From: Planctomycetota bacterium
GTDB lineage: Bacteria; Planctomycetota; MHYJ01; WSZJ01; JACPWG01
NCBI GenBank assembly: GCA_016197205.1
Contig: JACPWG010000035.1
Span: forward strand, 1-64,000
DNA: 64,000 bases
Direction: 5' to 3'
In this document: piece after piece, positions 1 through 8,287 of the stretch
Layout of the letters: each line of letters begins with the position of its first letter
Numbering within the stretch: the stretch's first letter is position 1
Translations under genes and position numbers: made by a program
The notes under the pieces: model-generated
What the model was told of the DNA's origin: nothing
The model's input: only the letters and a program-made list of their open reading frames with translations
The model's database searches: none

Positions 1-1
1 C

Positions 2-187
2 TTCATGTCGGGGTACACGACGGACACGGTGGTGCGGCACGGGGTGCTGGAGGGGGAGATCCACTTCTTGCAGAAGCCGTTCTCGACGAAAGTCTTCTTG
101 AACAAGGTGCGCGAGGTCCTGGACGCCCCGCGGCGGGGCGGTGGGGCGGGGGGCGCGGCAGGCCCGAAGAGTGCGGGGGGCGCGTAG
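2..187 (+). CDS. C-terminal end of a receiver domain, probably a hybrid histidine kinase (partial)
   Basis: This is the 3' end of a gene that starts before the window; the frame is open from base 2. The residues FMSGYT followed by FLQKPFS and KVREVLD match the last strands and helix of a response-regulator receiver domain. The K in QKPF is the conserved signalling lysine. This exact spacing is common at the C-terminus of PAS-containing hybrid histidine kinases, so that is the likely parent protein, but the sensor and kinase parts are not visible. A Gly/Ala-rich tail of about 20 residues follows the domain. Confidence 0.75.
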   Translation, partial: FMSGYTTDTVVRHGVLEGEIHFLQKPFSTKVFLNKVREVLDAPRRGGGAGGAAGPKSAGGA

Positions 188-272
188 GGCGAGGCCGTGG
201 GCGGCACCCCCGATCCAGGCAAGAACAACGCACCTGGGGTCCTTCGAGCCGGCGCCGAGCTTCGGGATCGAA

Positions 273-302
273 TTGACAACCGGGGGCTTGGCGACGTAGA
301 CT
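273..302 (+). promoter_or_regulatory. Possible housekeeping promoter before the DUF4058 gene
   Basis: A TTGACA box at 273-278 is followed after 18 bases by TAGACT at 297-302. The start codon of the next gene lies about 60 bases downstream of the expected transcription start. The -35 is a perfect consensus; the -10 is a three-in-six to four-in-six match. Confidence 0.45.
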
Positions 303-371
303 GGCGGGCGTTGGACATCCGACGGGTGCCCCCCCGAGGGCACTCAAGCGCTCTCTCGGAGTGGACGAGCG

Positions 372-1169
372 ATGCCTTCCCCCTTTCCCGGCATGGACCC
401 TTATCTGGAAGACCCCGGCGGTTGGCTGGACTTCCACAACAGGCTGATCACCTACCTCAGCGACGACCTCAACGGATCGATCGGGGAGGGGTACGTCGCG
501 CGGATGACGGAGCGCGTCGTCGTGGAGGCCGTGCGCGAGGCGCCGCGCGGGATTTATCCGGATGTTGCGCTCGTGACGCGCCGGCCGGGGGGCGGCGTCG
601 CCGGCGCGGCGGCGGCGGACCCGTGGGTACGTGTGAAGGCGGCTGCGGGGGCCGAATTCCGGGAGGCCGGCGTCGAGATCCTCGATCGCACGGGGAATCG
701 CGTGGTGACCGTGATCGAGGTCCTGAGTCCCTCCAACAAGGCGGCCGGAGGCGCGGGGCGGCGGAAGTACCGGAGCAAACAGCGGGAAGTGCTGGCGAGT
801 CCCACCCACCTGGTGGAGATCGATCTGCTTCGCGCGGGGTCGTGGACGGTCGCGGTGCCGCAGGACGTGGCGCGGCTGCAAGACCCGTTCGATTACCTCG
901 TTTCCATCAGCCGCGCGAACGGTCGGGAGGAGGACGAATTCGACCTCTATCCGATCCGTGCCGAGGACCGGCTGCCTCGGATCGCGATTCCGCTGGGACC
1001 CGGAGACCCGGACGCGGTGGCCGATCTGCAGGGGCTCGTCGCGAGGTGTTACGACCGGGGCCAGTACGCGCGCCTGATCGACTATCGCCGCGAACCGGCG
1101 ACGCCGCTCCCGGCCCCGAAGGTCCCCTGGGCGGAGGAGGTCCTGCGGCGGGCCGGGCTGCGAGGGTAG
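372..1169 (+). CDS. DUF4058 family protein
   Basis: The protein has 265 residues and begins MPSPFPGMDPYLE, the hallmark start of the DUF4058 family, which is frequent in planctomycetes, cyanobacteria and other large-genome bacteria. The family has no established function. The body includes a predicted beta-rich core with an EVLSPSNKAAG stretch near residue 115, also typical of the family, followed by RKYRSKQREVL. There is no signal peptide or membrane segment. The gene is isolated: a histidine kinase fragment lies upstream on the same strand and a Trm112-like gene downstream. The ATG is well placed because the family motif begins at residue 1. Confidence 0.85.
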   Translation: MPSPFPGMDPYLEDPGGWLDFHNRLITYLSDDLNGSIGEGYVARMTERVVVEAVREAPRGIYPDVALVTRRPGGGVAGAAAADPWVRVKAAAGAEFREAGVEILDRTGNRVVTVIEVLSPSNKAAGGAGRRKYRSKQREVLASPTHLVEIDLLRAGSWTVAVPQDVARLQDPFDYLVSISRANGREEDEFDLYPIRAEDRLPRIAIPLGPGDPDAVADLQGLVARCYDRGQYARLIDYRREPATPLPAPKVPWAEEVLRRAGLRG

Positions 1170-1391
1170 CCGGCGGCGCCGGTCGTCAAGTTCCACGAGG
1201 GACCGCGTGCTCGCGGTCGTTGTCCGCTGGGCAAGAGGTGCGGCGGCGTCTCAGTACCGCTCCGCCTTCACCCCCTGCATCGACCTCGAAGGCCCGCCGG
1301 CATCCTGAAGACTCCCACGCCATGCCCACCCTGGCTCGGACCCCCCGTCGGCGGGGCGCCGCCAGGGTCTCGGACGGCTCCGGCAAAATGG

Positions 1392-1420
1392 TTGACTCCG
1401 CGCCGCACGGGGACTATTCT
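1392..1420 (+). promoter_or_regulatory. Sigma-70-type promoter before the Trm112-like gene
   Basis: TTGACT at 1392-1397 and TATTCT at 1415-1420 are separated by 17 bases. The predicted start of transcription is about 40 bases before the ATG at 1467. Confidence 0.6.
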
Positions 1421-1466
1421 ATAGGATTCGACTTCCCCTGCGACTTCGTTCCTCACCGGAGGCAAC

Positions 1467-1745
1467 ATGCTCGCGAAGGATCTCCTGGACATTCTCGCGT
1501 GCCCCCTCTGCAAGACACCCGTGCGGATGGAGGGGGAGAAGCTCGTCTGCCAGAACGCGGACTGCGGCTGCCGATACGGCATCCAGGACGACATCCCGGA
1601 CATGCTCCTCGAAGAGGCGGAGCGACTTTGTCCGGGTTGCGGCGCGCAGCGGGAATGGCTGCCGGAGCAGGACCTGCTCCGGTGTCCCAAGTGCGGCAAG
1701 TCCTTTCAGTGCAAGCGCGAGGCTCTGGCGGAGAACAAAAAATAG
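1467..1745 (+). CDS. Trm112-like double zinc-ribbon protein
   Basis: This 92-residue protein starts with LLDILACPLCKTPV, the signature of Trm112/YcaR small zinc-ribbon proteins. The first four-cysteine site is CPLC at residues 12-15 with CQNADC near residue 28. A second ribbon, CPGC with CPKC, follows near residues 54-75; ordinary bacterial Trm112-like proteins are about 60 residues and have only the first. In eukaryotes and archaea Trm112 activates methyltransferases; the bacterial role is less clear. A CGGAGG ribosome site precedes the ATG. yidC follows on the same strand after a gap of about 300 bases. Confidence 0.75.
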   Translation: MLAKDLLDILACPLCKTPVRMEGEKLVCQNADCGCRYGIQDDIPDMLLEEAERLCPGCGAQREWLPEQDLLRCPKCGKSFQCKREALAENKK

Positions 1746-2050
1746 CGGGGTTGCCACGCGCTTTCCTGCCGGATACCGTTCCTGGACAATCGGGAGTAGG
1801 GCGCGAGGGTTGCGTGGCCCTGGACACAATGCGTCTCGCCTCTTGATTTTTGGCGGCAGGGTCTGAGCCGCAATCTACCGCACCTGTCGCCCAAGGCGCG
1901 GAACGCATGCAGGGCGCGAGCGAAGGGGGTGGCGAGGGATGCCGCGCGTGCGGCATTCACGTTCGATTTTGGTCGCGGGGTTCCGCGCTACTGCTTCCAC
2001 GGAGCGATCCCAGGATGGAAGGCGAACTTCTGACCGGCGGGCAGCCCGGC
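1746..2050. other. Gap of about 300 bases before yidC, no clear feature
   Basis: The yidC frame is open back to 1850, but the N-terminal extension it would encode has no resemblance to YidC and no membrane segment. I see no convincing promoter, hairpin or RNA gene here. Confidence 0.4.
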
Positions 2051-3880
2051 ATGGACCGGCGCAGCATGGTGGCCCTGCTCCTCATCACCGTCATCTGGAT
2101 GGTCTGTCTGCCGCTGATTTGGCCCGCGCCGCGCAAGCCCGCCGGGCCGGGCGGCGTTTCGGACAAGCCCGGGCAGAGTGTCCCCCCAGGGGACCACCCC
2201 GCGGTCCCGCCCGTCCAGGGGGACCCCGCGTCTCCCGCCGCGCCTCCGAGTCTCGGCAATCCTCCGGTCGCCGGCCCGGGACCTGTCGGACCCGCCGCAC
2301 CCGCGCCCGCCGCGTGGCAGGAGCCGGAGCCCGCGACGCTTACCCTCGCGAACGAGCATCTTCGCGTGACGCTCACAAACCGCGGGGCCGCGGTTTCGAA
2401 GCTGGAACTGCTCCAGTTCCCGGGCGCACTCCCCGATACCGCCAATGTCATCCTCTCGGAAATCGAGGAGGCCCATCCCTCCTTCCTGCTCCGCGACGAA
2501 TCGGGCGCCCCGCCGCTCCCGACCATTCGCTGGAAGGCGGAGCCCAGCGCGGACCAGGTCAAATACGTCTACGAAGCGCCGAACGGCCTCACCTACCAGA
2601 AGATCTTCCGTCTCCGCGCCGAGGATCCGAAGAAGCCCGAAGAGTGCTACGTCCTCGGTCTCACGCTCGTCCTCGAAAATCGCACGGACACGAACCTAAT
2701 GTCTCGACTCGATGTCGAGGGCGCAGCGGGGATCGAGGTCGAGTCCGACTCCTTCCGGACCGACCTGCGCGGACAACTCGGGGCGAGCGAGGACGGCGAC
2801 CGCTGGAAGCTCGTGGAGATTACCGCCGTCACGGATCTCGCCAAGACCAACAAGGCCGTGGCAGGGGAGCGCGCCTCCTGGGTCGCGATTTCCAGCAAGT
2901 ACTTCGCGTCCGTCCTCATGCCCGGCACGCCCTCCGAAGTGTCCGAGTATTTCCTCCGCCCCATCAGCGAATTGGAACTCGTGAAGAAGGCCCTCGCCGG
3001 CAAAAGCTCCCCGAGCGCCGAGGAGCGTGAGCAGGCCTCGACAGCCGCCCGTGCCAACCTGCTGTGCGGCGTCCGCCTCAAGGAGTTCGCCGTCGCGCCG
3101 CGCTCGGTGCGCACCTTCCGGTTCTCGTCGTACAACGGGCCGAAGAGGGACGAGGACCTGCGGTTGCACGCCGCGCACGGACTCGACAACCTCCTCGATT
3201 ACGGCTGGGCGGGCGGCATCAGCCGGATCCTCCTCTGGATCCTCGGCATGCTCCACGGGCTCTTCGGCAACTACGGTTGGTCCATCATCGGCCTCACCCT
3301 CATCGTCAAGCTCTGCCTCTTCCCGCTCACGCGAAAGTCCCAGATTTCCATGTTCCGGATGCAGAAGCTCCAGCCGGAGTTCATGCGCCTGAAGGAGAAG
3401 TACGGCGAGGACAAGCAGAAGCTGAACGTGGAGGTCATGAACCTGTACAAGGAGAACGGCGTCAATCCGCTCGGCGGCTGCCTGCCGATCTTTTTCCAGA
3501 TCCCGGTCTTCATCGGCCTCTACAACGCCCTCAACTACGCGATCGACCTTCGGCAGCAGCCGTGGGTGGGCTGGGTGCACAACCTCTCCCAGCCGGACGT
3601 CCTCTGGAACATGCCCTTCTCCCTCCTGGGGCATACGGAACTGCACCTCCTGCCCCTCGTCATGACCGCGACCTGGTTCGTCCAGTCGCTGACCCAGCCG
3701 AAGTCGCCGGACCCGCAGGTGCAGCAGCAGCAGAAAATGTTCATGGTGATGCCGATCTTCTTCGGCCTGATGATGTACAGCATGCCGGCAGGGCTGATCC
3801 TGTACTGGCTCACGAGCACCATGCTCGCCATCGGCGAACAGCAGCTCATCAAGCGGGTCATTCTCCCACGGGCCGCGTAG
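2051..3880 (+). CDS. yidC: Membrane protein insertase YidC
   Basis: YidC inserts membrane proteins, alone or with the Sec translocon. The 609-residue product has the full Gram-negative layout. Helix MDRRSMVALLLITVIW lies at the N-terminus, then a Pro-rich linker at about residues 30-90 and a large periplasmic beta domain at about 95-395. The conserved 60-kDa core follows: an amphipathic segment, a hairpin with KYGEDKQ, the KENGVNPLGGCLP motif and the last helices ending in LILYWLTSTMLAIGEQQ. The hydrophilic groove residue that is Arg in E. coli appears as Lys (TLIVKLCLFPLT). The start was chosen at the ATG that opens the first helix; an in-frame ATG at 2015 is possible. The stop TAG shares its G with the GTG of mnmE. 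Confidence 0.95.
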   Translation: MDRRSMVALLLITVIWMVCLPLIWPAPRKPAGPGGVSDKPGQSVPPGDHPAVPPVQGDPASPAAPPSLGNPPVAGPGPVGPAAPAPAAWQEPEPATLTLANEHLRVTLTNRGAAVSKLELLQFPGALPDTANVILSEIEEAHPSFLLRDESGAPPLPTIRWKAEPSADQVKYVYEAPNGLTYQKIFRLRAEDPKKPEECYVLGLTLVLENRTDTNLMSRLDVEGAAGIEVESDSFRTDLRGQLGASEDGDRWKLVEITAVTDLAKTNKAVAGERASWVAISSKYFASVLMPGTPSEVSEYFLRPISELELVKKALAGKSSPSAEEREQASTAARANLLCGVRLKEFAVAPRSVRTFRFSSYNGPKRDEDLRLHAAHGLDNLLDYGWAGGISRILLWILGMLHGLFGNYGWSIIGLTLIVKLCLFPLTRKSQISMFRMQKLQPEFMRLKEKYGEDKQKLNVEVMNLYKENGVNPLGGCLPIFFQIPVFIGLYNALNYAIDLRQQPWVGWVHNLSQPDVLWNMPFSLLGHTELHLLPLVMTATWFVQSLTQPKSPDPQVQQQQKMFMVMPIFFGLMMYSMPAGLILYWLTSTMLAIGEQQLIKRVILPRAA

Positions 3881-5268
3881 TGTCGGGTCCTGCGGAAGCG
3901 GGGCGGACCGCGCCCGGCGACCCCGCGTCCGCGTCCGCGCGCGCCGGCGATACGATCGTCGCGCTCTCCTCGCCGCCCGGGGCCTCGTTCCTCGCCGTGG
4001 TGCGGCTGAGCGGGCCCGACGCCTTCCGGCACGCCTCGTCCGTCCTTCGCCTCGCGGCGCCGCTGCGCGGGCGCGCCGCCTTCCATGCCCCGCTCAACCT
4101 CGACGGCCTGACGCTGCCCGCCCGCGTCTGGACTTTTCCGGCCCCGCGGAGCTACACGCGGGAGGACGTTGCGGAAATCCACCTTCCGGGTTCGCCTCCG
4201 GTGATCACCCTGTGCCTGGAGGCGCTCCATCGAGCGGGCGCGCGGCCCGCGGCGCCGGGGGAATTCACGCGCCGCGCGTTCCTGCACGGCCGGCTTGACC
4301 TGGCGCAGGCCGAGTCCGTCCTTGCCCTGCTCCAGGCGCGGAGCGAGGAGGAGCTGCGGCTTGCGAAGCGGCGGCTCGAAGGCGGTTTTTCGCGGGAGGT
4401 CGGCGCGCTGGCGGAGCGGGTGCTCGACCTGCGCGTGCGGCTGGAGGCGGAAATCGACTTCTCCGATCAAGACCTCCCCTCCGAAGAAGCGTCCGCGTTT
4501 CGCGGCGCGGTCGAGCGGGCGCGGGTGGAGCTGGCGGCGCTTCGGGCGGGGACGGCGCGGCAGGAGGTTTTTCGGGCGGACCCGGTCGTCGCGCTGGTCG
4601 GCGCGCCCAACGCGGGGAAGTCCTCGCTCTTCAATCGGCTCGCGCTCCGAAAGCGTGCGCTCGTGCACGACGAGCCCGGGACCACGCGGGACGTGGTCGA
4701 AGGGGAGGCCGTGGAAGAGGGCGTGCGTTTCCGGCTGCAGGACACCGCCGGCCTGCGGGAGGGCGCGGGCGAACTCGAGGCGGAGGCGATGCGGTGGACG
4801 CGGCAGGCGCTGGACGACGCCGACCTCGTGGTGCTCGTGGTCGACCGCTCGCAGCCGCCGGCGGCGGCGGAGCGGCTCGTGGCCGCAGCCGCGGTTCGCG
4901 GGGAGGCGACGCTGGTCGTGGTGAACAAGTGCGACCTGCCGGCCGTGGCGGGAGCGGGTCCTCGGGGGCTGGAGGTGTCGGCACGCACCGGCGCCGGTCT
5001 GGCGTCGCTGCGGGCGGAGCTGGCGCGCAGGCTCTCCTCGGGCTCGGAGCGCGGCTCGATTTCGTTCCTCGTCAACGCGCGACACGCGGAAGCCCTTGCG
5101 CGTGCCGGCCAGGCCCTCGACCGGGGGGCGGAGGCCCTCCCGCGCGGGCTGGACCTGGCGGCCAACGACCTGCGGGAGGCGGAGGACGCCCTCGGCGACA
5201 TTCTGGGCCGTCGGACTGCCGAAGACCTCCTCGGGGCCATCTTCAGCCGCTTCTGCATCGGGAAGTAA
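3880..5268 (+). CDS. mnmE: tRNA modification GTPase MnmE (TrmE)
   Basis: MnmE works with MnmG to modify U34 of certain tRNAs. The 462-residue product shows the N-terminal tetrahydrofolate-binding domain (GDTIVALSSPPG, FTRRAFLHGRLDLAQAE). The inserted G domain has P-loop GAPNAGKSS, switch GTTRD, DTAGLR and NKCD. The C-terminal motif CIGK carries the cysteine typical of the family. The start is the GTG at 3880, which overlaps the last base of the yidC stop (TAGTG), so translation is probably coupled. Upstream in-frame sequence runs into yidC and is not part of the gene. The yidC-mnmE order is common in bacteria. Confidence 0.95.
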   Translation: MSGPAEAGRTAPGDPASASARAGDTIVALSSPPGASFLAVVRLSGPDAFRHASSVLRLAAPLRGRAAFHAPLNLDGLTLPARVWTFPAPRSYTREDVAEIHLPGSPPVITLCLEALHRAGARPAAPGEFTRRAFLHGRLDLAQAESVLALLQARSEEELRLAKRRLEGGFSREVGALAERVLDLRVRLEAEIDFSDQDLPSEEASAFRGAVERARVELAALRAGTARQEVFRADPVVALVGAPNAGKSSLFNRLALRKRALVHDEPGTTRDVVEGEAVEEGVRFRLQDTAGLREGAGELEAEAMRWTRQALDDADLVVLVVDRSQPPAAAERLVAAAAVRGEATLVVVNKCDLPAVAGAGPRGLEVSARTGAGLASLRAELARRLSSGSERGSISFLVNARHAEALARAGQALDRGAEALPRGLDLAANDLREAEDALGDILGRRTAEDLLGAIFSRFCIGK

Positions 5269-5349
5269 GGGCCCGTGAAGAAACAACTCCCGCAGTTCGG
5301 AAACCAGGGAGCTCCTCAGGAAAAGGCTCAAGGCTCCATGATCAATTTT

Positions 5350-5446
5350 CAGACAAGGCTCAAAGTCCAAGGCTCAGAGTCCGCGATTCCGTGCCCGGGC
5401 TACGTTCCATGGTGGGCATTGAGAGTTGAACCTTGAGCCTTGTCTG
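5350..5446. repeat. Inverted repeat flanking a CAAGGCTC-rich stretch
   Basis: CAGACAAGGCTCAA at 5350-5363 is exactly inverted at 5433-5446. Several further copies of the AAGGCTCAAGG word lie within and just upstream. It follows the mnmE stop and could fold into a long hairpin, but there is no T-run, so a terminator role is uncertain. Confidence 0.5.
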
Positions 5447-5523
5447 AGTCTTGTAAATGGAGCATTGAGAATTCAGGTCGCCCCTGCGCGTCAAACGAGC
5501 AAGTTTTTTTCTTACGGGTCCTA

Positions 5524-5656
5524 AGTACCGCTCCACGGAAGTCGGTGACCAATAGCCGAAGGCAAGTTCGGCCGCCCGCGAGGCGCGCGAGCGAGGCGTA
5601 GTAACGGAGAACTACGTCGAGCGAGCGCAACGAAGCAGGCGGCCGAAATCGCCGAG
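5524..5656. repeat. Dispersed repeat family D, copy 1
   Basis: A 133-base block, from AGTACCGCTCCACGG to ATCGCCGAG, recurs with the same length at 9887-10019. It holds an internal inverted pair, GGCCGCCCGC near 5570 and a matching GCAGGCGGCC near 5640, and a near-palindromic centre GTAGTAACGGAGAACTAC. It has no protein-coding character. Confidence 0.85.
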
Positions 5657-5813
5657 GAAACTCGCTTGCCCCCGGAATCGCCCTCCAGACCCGTCCCGCA
5701 CCCGTTTTCTCCTCTCCCGAACGCTGCGCCTCGTCTCCTTTTCAACGGCCCCGAGTTTGCGTAGGGCCAGTTGTCGCGCGAGTCGCCGCCAGGGCGCCTC
5801 TGCCCGCGACTCC

Positions 5814-5843
5814 TTGCGGAGTGCGGGCTCACCCTACTATAAT
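5814..5843 (+). promoter_or_regulatory. Promoter before rsmD
   Basis: TTGCGG at 5814-5819 and a perfect TATAAT at 5838-5843 are separated by 18 bases. The predicted leader is about 60 bases. It lies between repeat D copy 1 and rsmD. Confidence 0.55.
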
Positions 5844-5908
5844 CGGCCGCCGGCGGGGCTTCTTCTCTGGGAGAGGCCCAACCATCCACGGCTTGGAGGG
5901 TGTGCCCC

Positions 5909-6508
5909 ATGTCCGAAGGCGTGCTGCGAATTCTGGGCGGGACCGCGAAGGGAACGCGTCTCTTTTCGGTGCCCGGCCTCAAGGTGCGGCCCGCGCTGGC
6001 GCGGGTGCGGACGTCCCTCTTCGGCATCCTCGCGCCGGACCTCGCCGAAGCGCGTGCGCTCGATCTCTTCGCCGGCACGGGCTGCGTGGGGCTCGAGGCG
6101 GTGAGCCGGGGCGCGGCCTCGTGCCTCTTCGTCGAGCGGGATCGCGAGTGCGCCGAGGCGATCCGGCGCAATCTGACGAAGCTGCGCTTCGGGGAGCGCT
6201 GTCGCCTGGTCGTGGGGGACGCGCTCCGTTTCAGGCCGGGACCCGGTGAGGCGCCGTGGGACCTGGTCTTCGTGGATCCACCGTACCGGATGTACGGCGA
6301 TCCGGCGGCTCGAGCGCAGCTTGTGGAGTTGCTCGACACGGGGCTCGCGCCGGACCTTGCGCCGGGCGGACGGGTGATCGCCGAGCACCCGGCGGGTCAG
6401 AGCCTGGAGTACGAATTGCGGCGGCTGGTGTTGACGGACCGGCGGGTCTACGGCCAGACCGAGTTGTCGTTCTTCGAGCGGAATCCCGAATGGAGGCCTT
6501 CGACATGA
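5909..6508 (+). CDS. rsmD: 16S rRNA (guanine(966)-N(2))-methyltransferase RsmD
   Basis: RsmD methylates G966 of 16S rRNA using S-adenosylmethionine. The 199-residue product has the expected features: RILGGTAKGTRL and RPALARVRTSLFGIL at the N-terminus, the SAM-binding LDLFAGTGCVGLEAVSRGA and the catalytic motif VDPPY. Length is normal. The ATG at 5909 is chosen because GGAGGG at 5895-5900 sits eight bases upstream; a GTG at 5900 would overlap that site. The stop overlaps the start of the next gene in an ATGA arrangement. Confidence 0.92.
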   Translation: MSEGVLRILGGTAKGTRLFSVPGLKVRPALARVRTSLFGILAPDLAEARALDLFAGTGCVGLEAVSRGAASCLFVERDRECAEAIRRNLTKLRFGERCRLVVGDALRFRPGPGEAPWDLVFVDPPYRMYGDPAARAQLVELLDTGLAPDLAPGGRVIAEHPAGQSLEYELRRLVLTDRRVYGQTELSFFERNPEWRPST

Positions 6509-7239
6509 ACTGGAGCCGTTTCGGTCGGCGATCGGGAGCAGCGGTGGCCTTTGCGCTCGCGCTTCTGGTCGGCGCGGGCGCAGCGCAGGGGCAGGAGTGG
6601 GGCGAAGAGTCGACCACCCCTGAGATGCAGGCGAAGCGGAAGGAGATCGCGAACAAGCTGGCGACGTTCAAGCTTTCGATGGACTTCAACGACGCGCAGC
6701 TCGACGACGTCATCGACTTCTGTCGCGAGGTCTCGAAGATCAACTTCATCATCGACCGACGCGTGTGGGACAAGGCGCGCCCGGACGAGCTGCGCATCAC
6801 GCTGAAACTGAACGACGTGCCGCTGCGCGTGGCGCTCAAGCTCGTGCTGGAGCCGCGAAATCTCGCGACGGTTTTCCGGGACGGGGTCCTGGTGATCGTG
6901 CCGAAGGACGTGCTGGAGGAGGAGCTGCACCTCCAGATCTACGACGTGCGCGACCTGATGTTCAAGATCCACGACTTCCCCGGCCCAGGGCTCGAGCTGA
7001 CGGCGGGAGGCGGGTCCGGGCAGCAGGGCGCGATTTTCACCGCGGAGCCGGAACCGACGGTGCTCAACGATCCGCAGCAGCTCATGGACCTCATCAAAAA
7101 AAATGTCGGCGGCGACACGTGGGACCGCGTACCCGGGACCTCCATCTCGATTTCGAACGGCGTGCTCATGGTCGTGCAGAGCCGCAAGGTGCAGCGCGAG
7201 GTCGCGGAACTGGTGATCAACCTGCGGGCGTTCAAGTAG
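6505..7239 (+). CDS. Exported protein with secretin/TonB short N-terminal (STN)-like domain
   Basis: The 244-residue product begins with a signal peptide (RRSGAAVAFALALLVGAGAAQG). After it come two units resembling the STN fold found before secretins and TonB receptors: a helix-strand pattern ending in VSKINFIIDRRV and LKLNDVPLRVALKLVLEP, then DGVLVIVPKD. A second half ends in ISNGVLMVVQSRKVQREVAELV, which looks like the N1-type region of GspD/PilQ. There is no secretin barrel, so it is a stand-alone periplasmic piece. GGAGG precedes the ATG, which overlaps the rsmD stop by four bases. The role is unknown. Confidence 0.6.
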   Translation: MNWSRFGRRSGAAVAFALALLVGAGAAQGQEWGEESTTPEMQAKRKEIANKLATFKLSMDFNDAQLDDVIDFCREVSKINFIIDRRVWDKARPDELRITLKLNDVPLRVALKLVLEPRNLATVFRDGVLVIVPKDVLEEELHLQIYDVRDLMFKIHDFPGPGLELTAGGGSGQQGAIFTAEPEPTVLNDPQQLMDLIKKNVGGDTWDRVPGTSISISNGVLMVVQSRKVQREVAELVINLRAFK

Positions 7240-7808
7240 GCCCGGAGCTCCCGCGACTCGTCGTTCGCAAGCCCGGTGCGCGGTCCAGGCCGTGCGGCGC
7301 GCGGCAGCGTCTCGGAACCGCGACCGGTAGGGAGCGGTCTCGGCGTGTCCTCGCGCATCGCCGGGTTCAGTCCCGCCGATGCGCGCGAGTCGGCCCAGGA
7401 AGCAGCTGCGCAAGCGTCGAGGAGCTCCCCCGGAGCCGCGCCCGCACTCCCCGGGCTGGGCGCTTTCTACCCGCGTTGTCCCGTCGGTGCAGGGCGGAAG
7501 CCCTGCACCACAAGGACTCGTGGCCGGCCAAGGCGAAGCCTGGGAAGTCCGCCCGTTTTCGCGTTCGGTCCTTTGCTTCGCGGGTTCGCAAGAGGCGAAT
7601 CGTTCACCCCATCCGGATCCCTACCGTTCGATTTCTTGAAAGCCTGTCGCGATTGCGGAAGCCGCGCGCTCCGCCCACAGGAGGACGAGCCACCGAACTC
7701 GCCGAAGACACCGAACGACCCGTCGTGAAATTCGGCGTCTTCAGCGTGTTCGGTGGCTATTTCTTCGATTTTGGGTTTCGGGCACACGCCTGACTTGGAA
7801 AGGGCGGG
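7240..7808. other. Non-coding gap of about 570 bases with repeat fragments
   Basis: This gap holds a 27-base fragment of repeat C (7314-7340, one end), a copy of the short palindrome E (7487-7514) and a stretch rich in CGGCGTCTTCAGCGTGTTCGG words near 7725-7755 similar to the tandem run at 9834-9867. I see no gene. It lies between two convergently transcribed units. Confidence 0.55.
7487..7514. repeat. Short palindromic repeat E, copy 1
   Basis: GTGCAGGGCGGAAGCCCTGC followed by ACCACAAG. Versions recur at 21383-21434, 44804-44858 and 44956-44983, some with a longer loop. The sequence CTCGTGGCCG follows here as it does beside copy 3. Confidence 0.7.
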
Positions 7809-8273
7809 TCACGGACGGCGCGTCGCCTCCCCGTCGCTCTCGCGGTCTGGCGGCGGCGGCGCGGCCTCTGAGTTGTTGGCTGACCCGTCGGGAGCGAGGC
7901 TCAGGCCGCCGTCCGCGTCGGCGAGCGAGAGCGTGCCTTGCTGGTCGCCCGGCGGAGCGAGACTCACGCGGCCGGCGGCGCCGGGGTCCAGCCGCGCGCG
8001 AATCTTCAGCAGGCTTTTCTGTACGACGGCCTCCAGGCCGCGGTCCCGCTCCAGGGAGGCGCGGGCCGCGAGCTCGAGCAGCGGCTCCACCGCGTGAGCA
8101 GTGCCCACCAGCCCCAGCCGCAGCGCGGCCGTTCGCCAAGCCTCTTCGCCCGGCTGCGGTCCGTCCCGCTCCGCCCTTCGCATGCTGCGAAGCAGTCGCC
8201 CGAGAGCCCCCGCCGCGACCAAGCAGAGTGCGGGAAGGAGGACAATCCAGAAAAAAAAGTCCAGTGAGGCCAT
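7809..8273 (-). CDS. Small single-pass membrane protein of unknown function
   Basis: The 154-residue product opens with one membrane helix (FFFWIVLLPALCLVAAGALG). A helical cytoplasmic region follows (VGTAHAVEPLLELAARASLERDRGLEAVVQKSLLKIRARL), then a low-complexity acidic/Pro tail. The helical part loosely resembles one or two HEAT-like turns. I do not recognise the family. It is directly downstream of the NtrC-like regulator, so it is likely the last gene of that operon. A GTG at 8291 that overlaps the regulator's stop is an alternative start with a GGAGG sequence just before it. Confidence 0.55.
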   Translation of the reverse strand: MASLDFFFWIVLLPALCLVAAGALGRLLRSMRRAERDGPQPGEEAWRTAALRLGLVGTAHAVEPLLELAARASLERDRGLEAVVQKSLLKIRARLDPGAAGRVSLAPPGDQQGTLSLADADGGLSLAPDGSANNSEAAPPPPDRESDGEATRRP

Positions 8274-8287
8274 CGCGGGTCCGGCCT

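Noticed and set aside
3535..5370. Long minus-strand open frame antisense to yidC and mnmE
   Set aside because: It has no recognisable domain and an Arg/Pro/Gly-rich composition typical of antisense frames in GC-rich genes; the plus-strand genes are clear.
5521..5660. Short peptide-like reading VVLRYYASLARLAGG in both D repeats
   Set aside because: It appears in both copies because the DNA is repeated; there is no ribosome site, the frames are broken at different places, and the block has hairpin symmetry instead.
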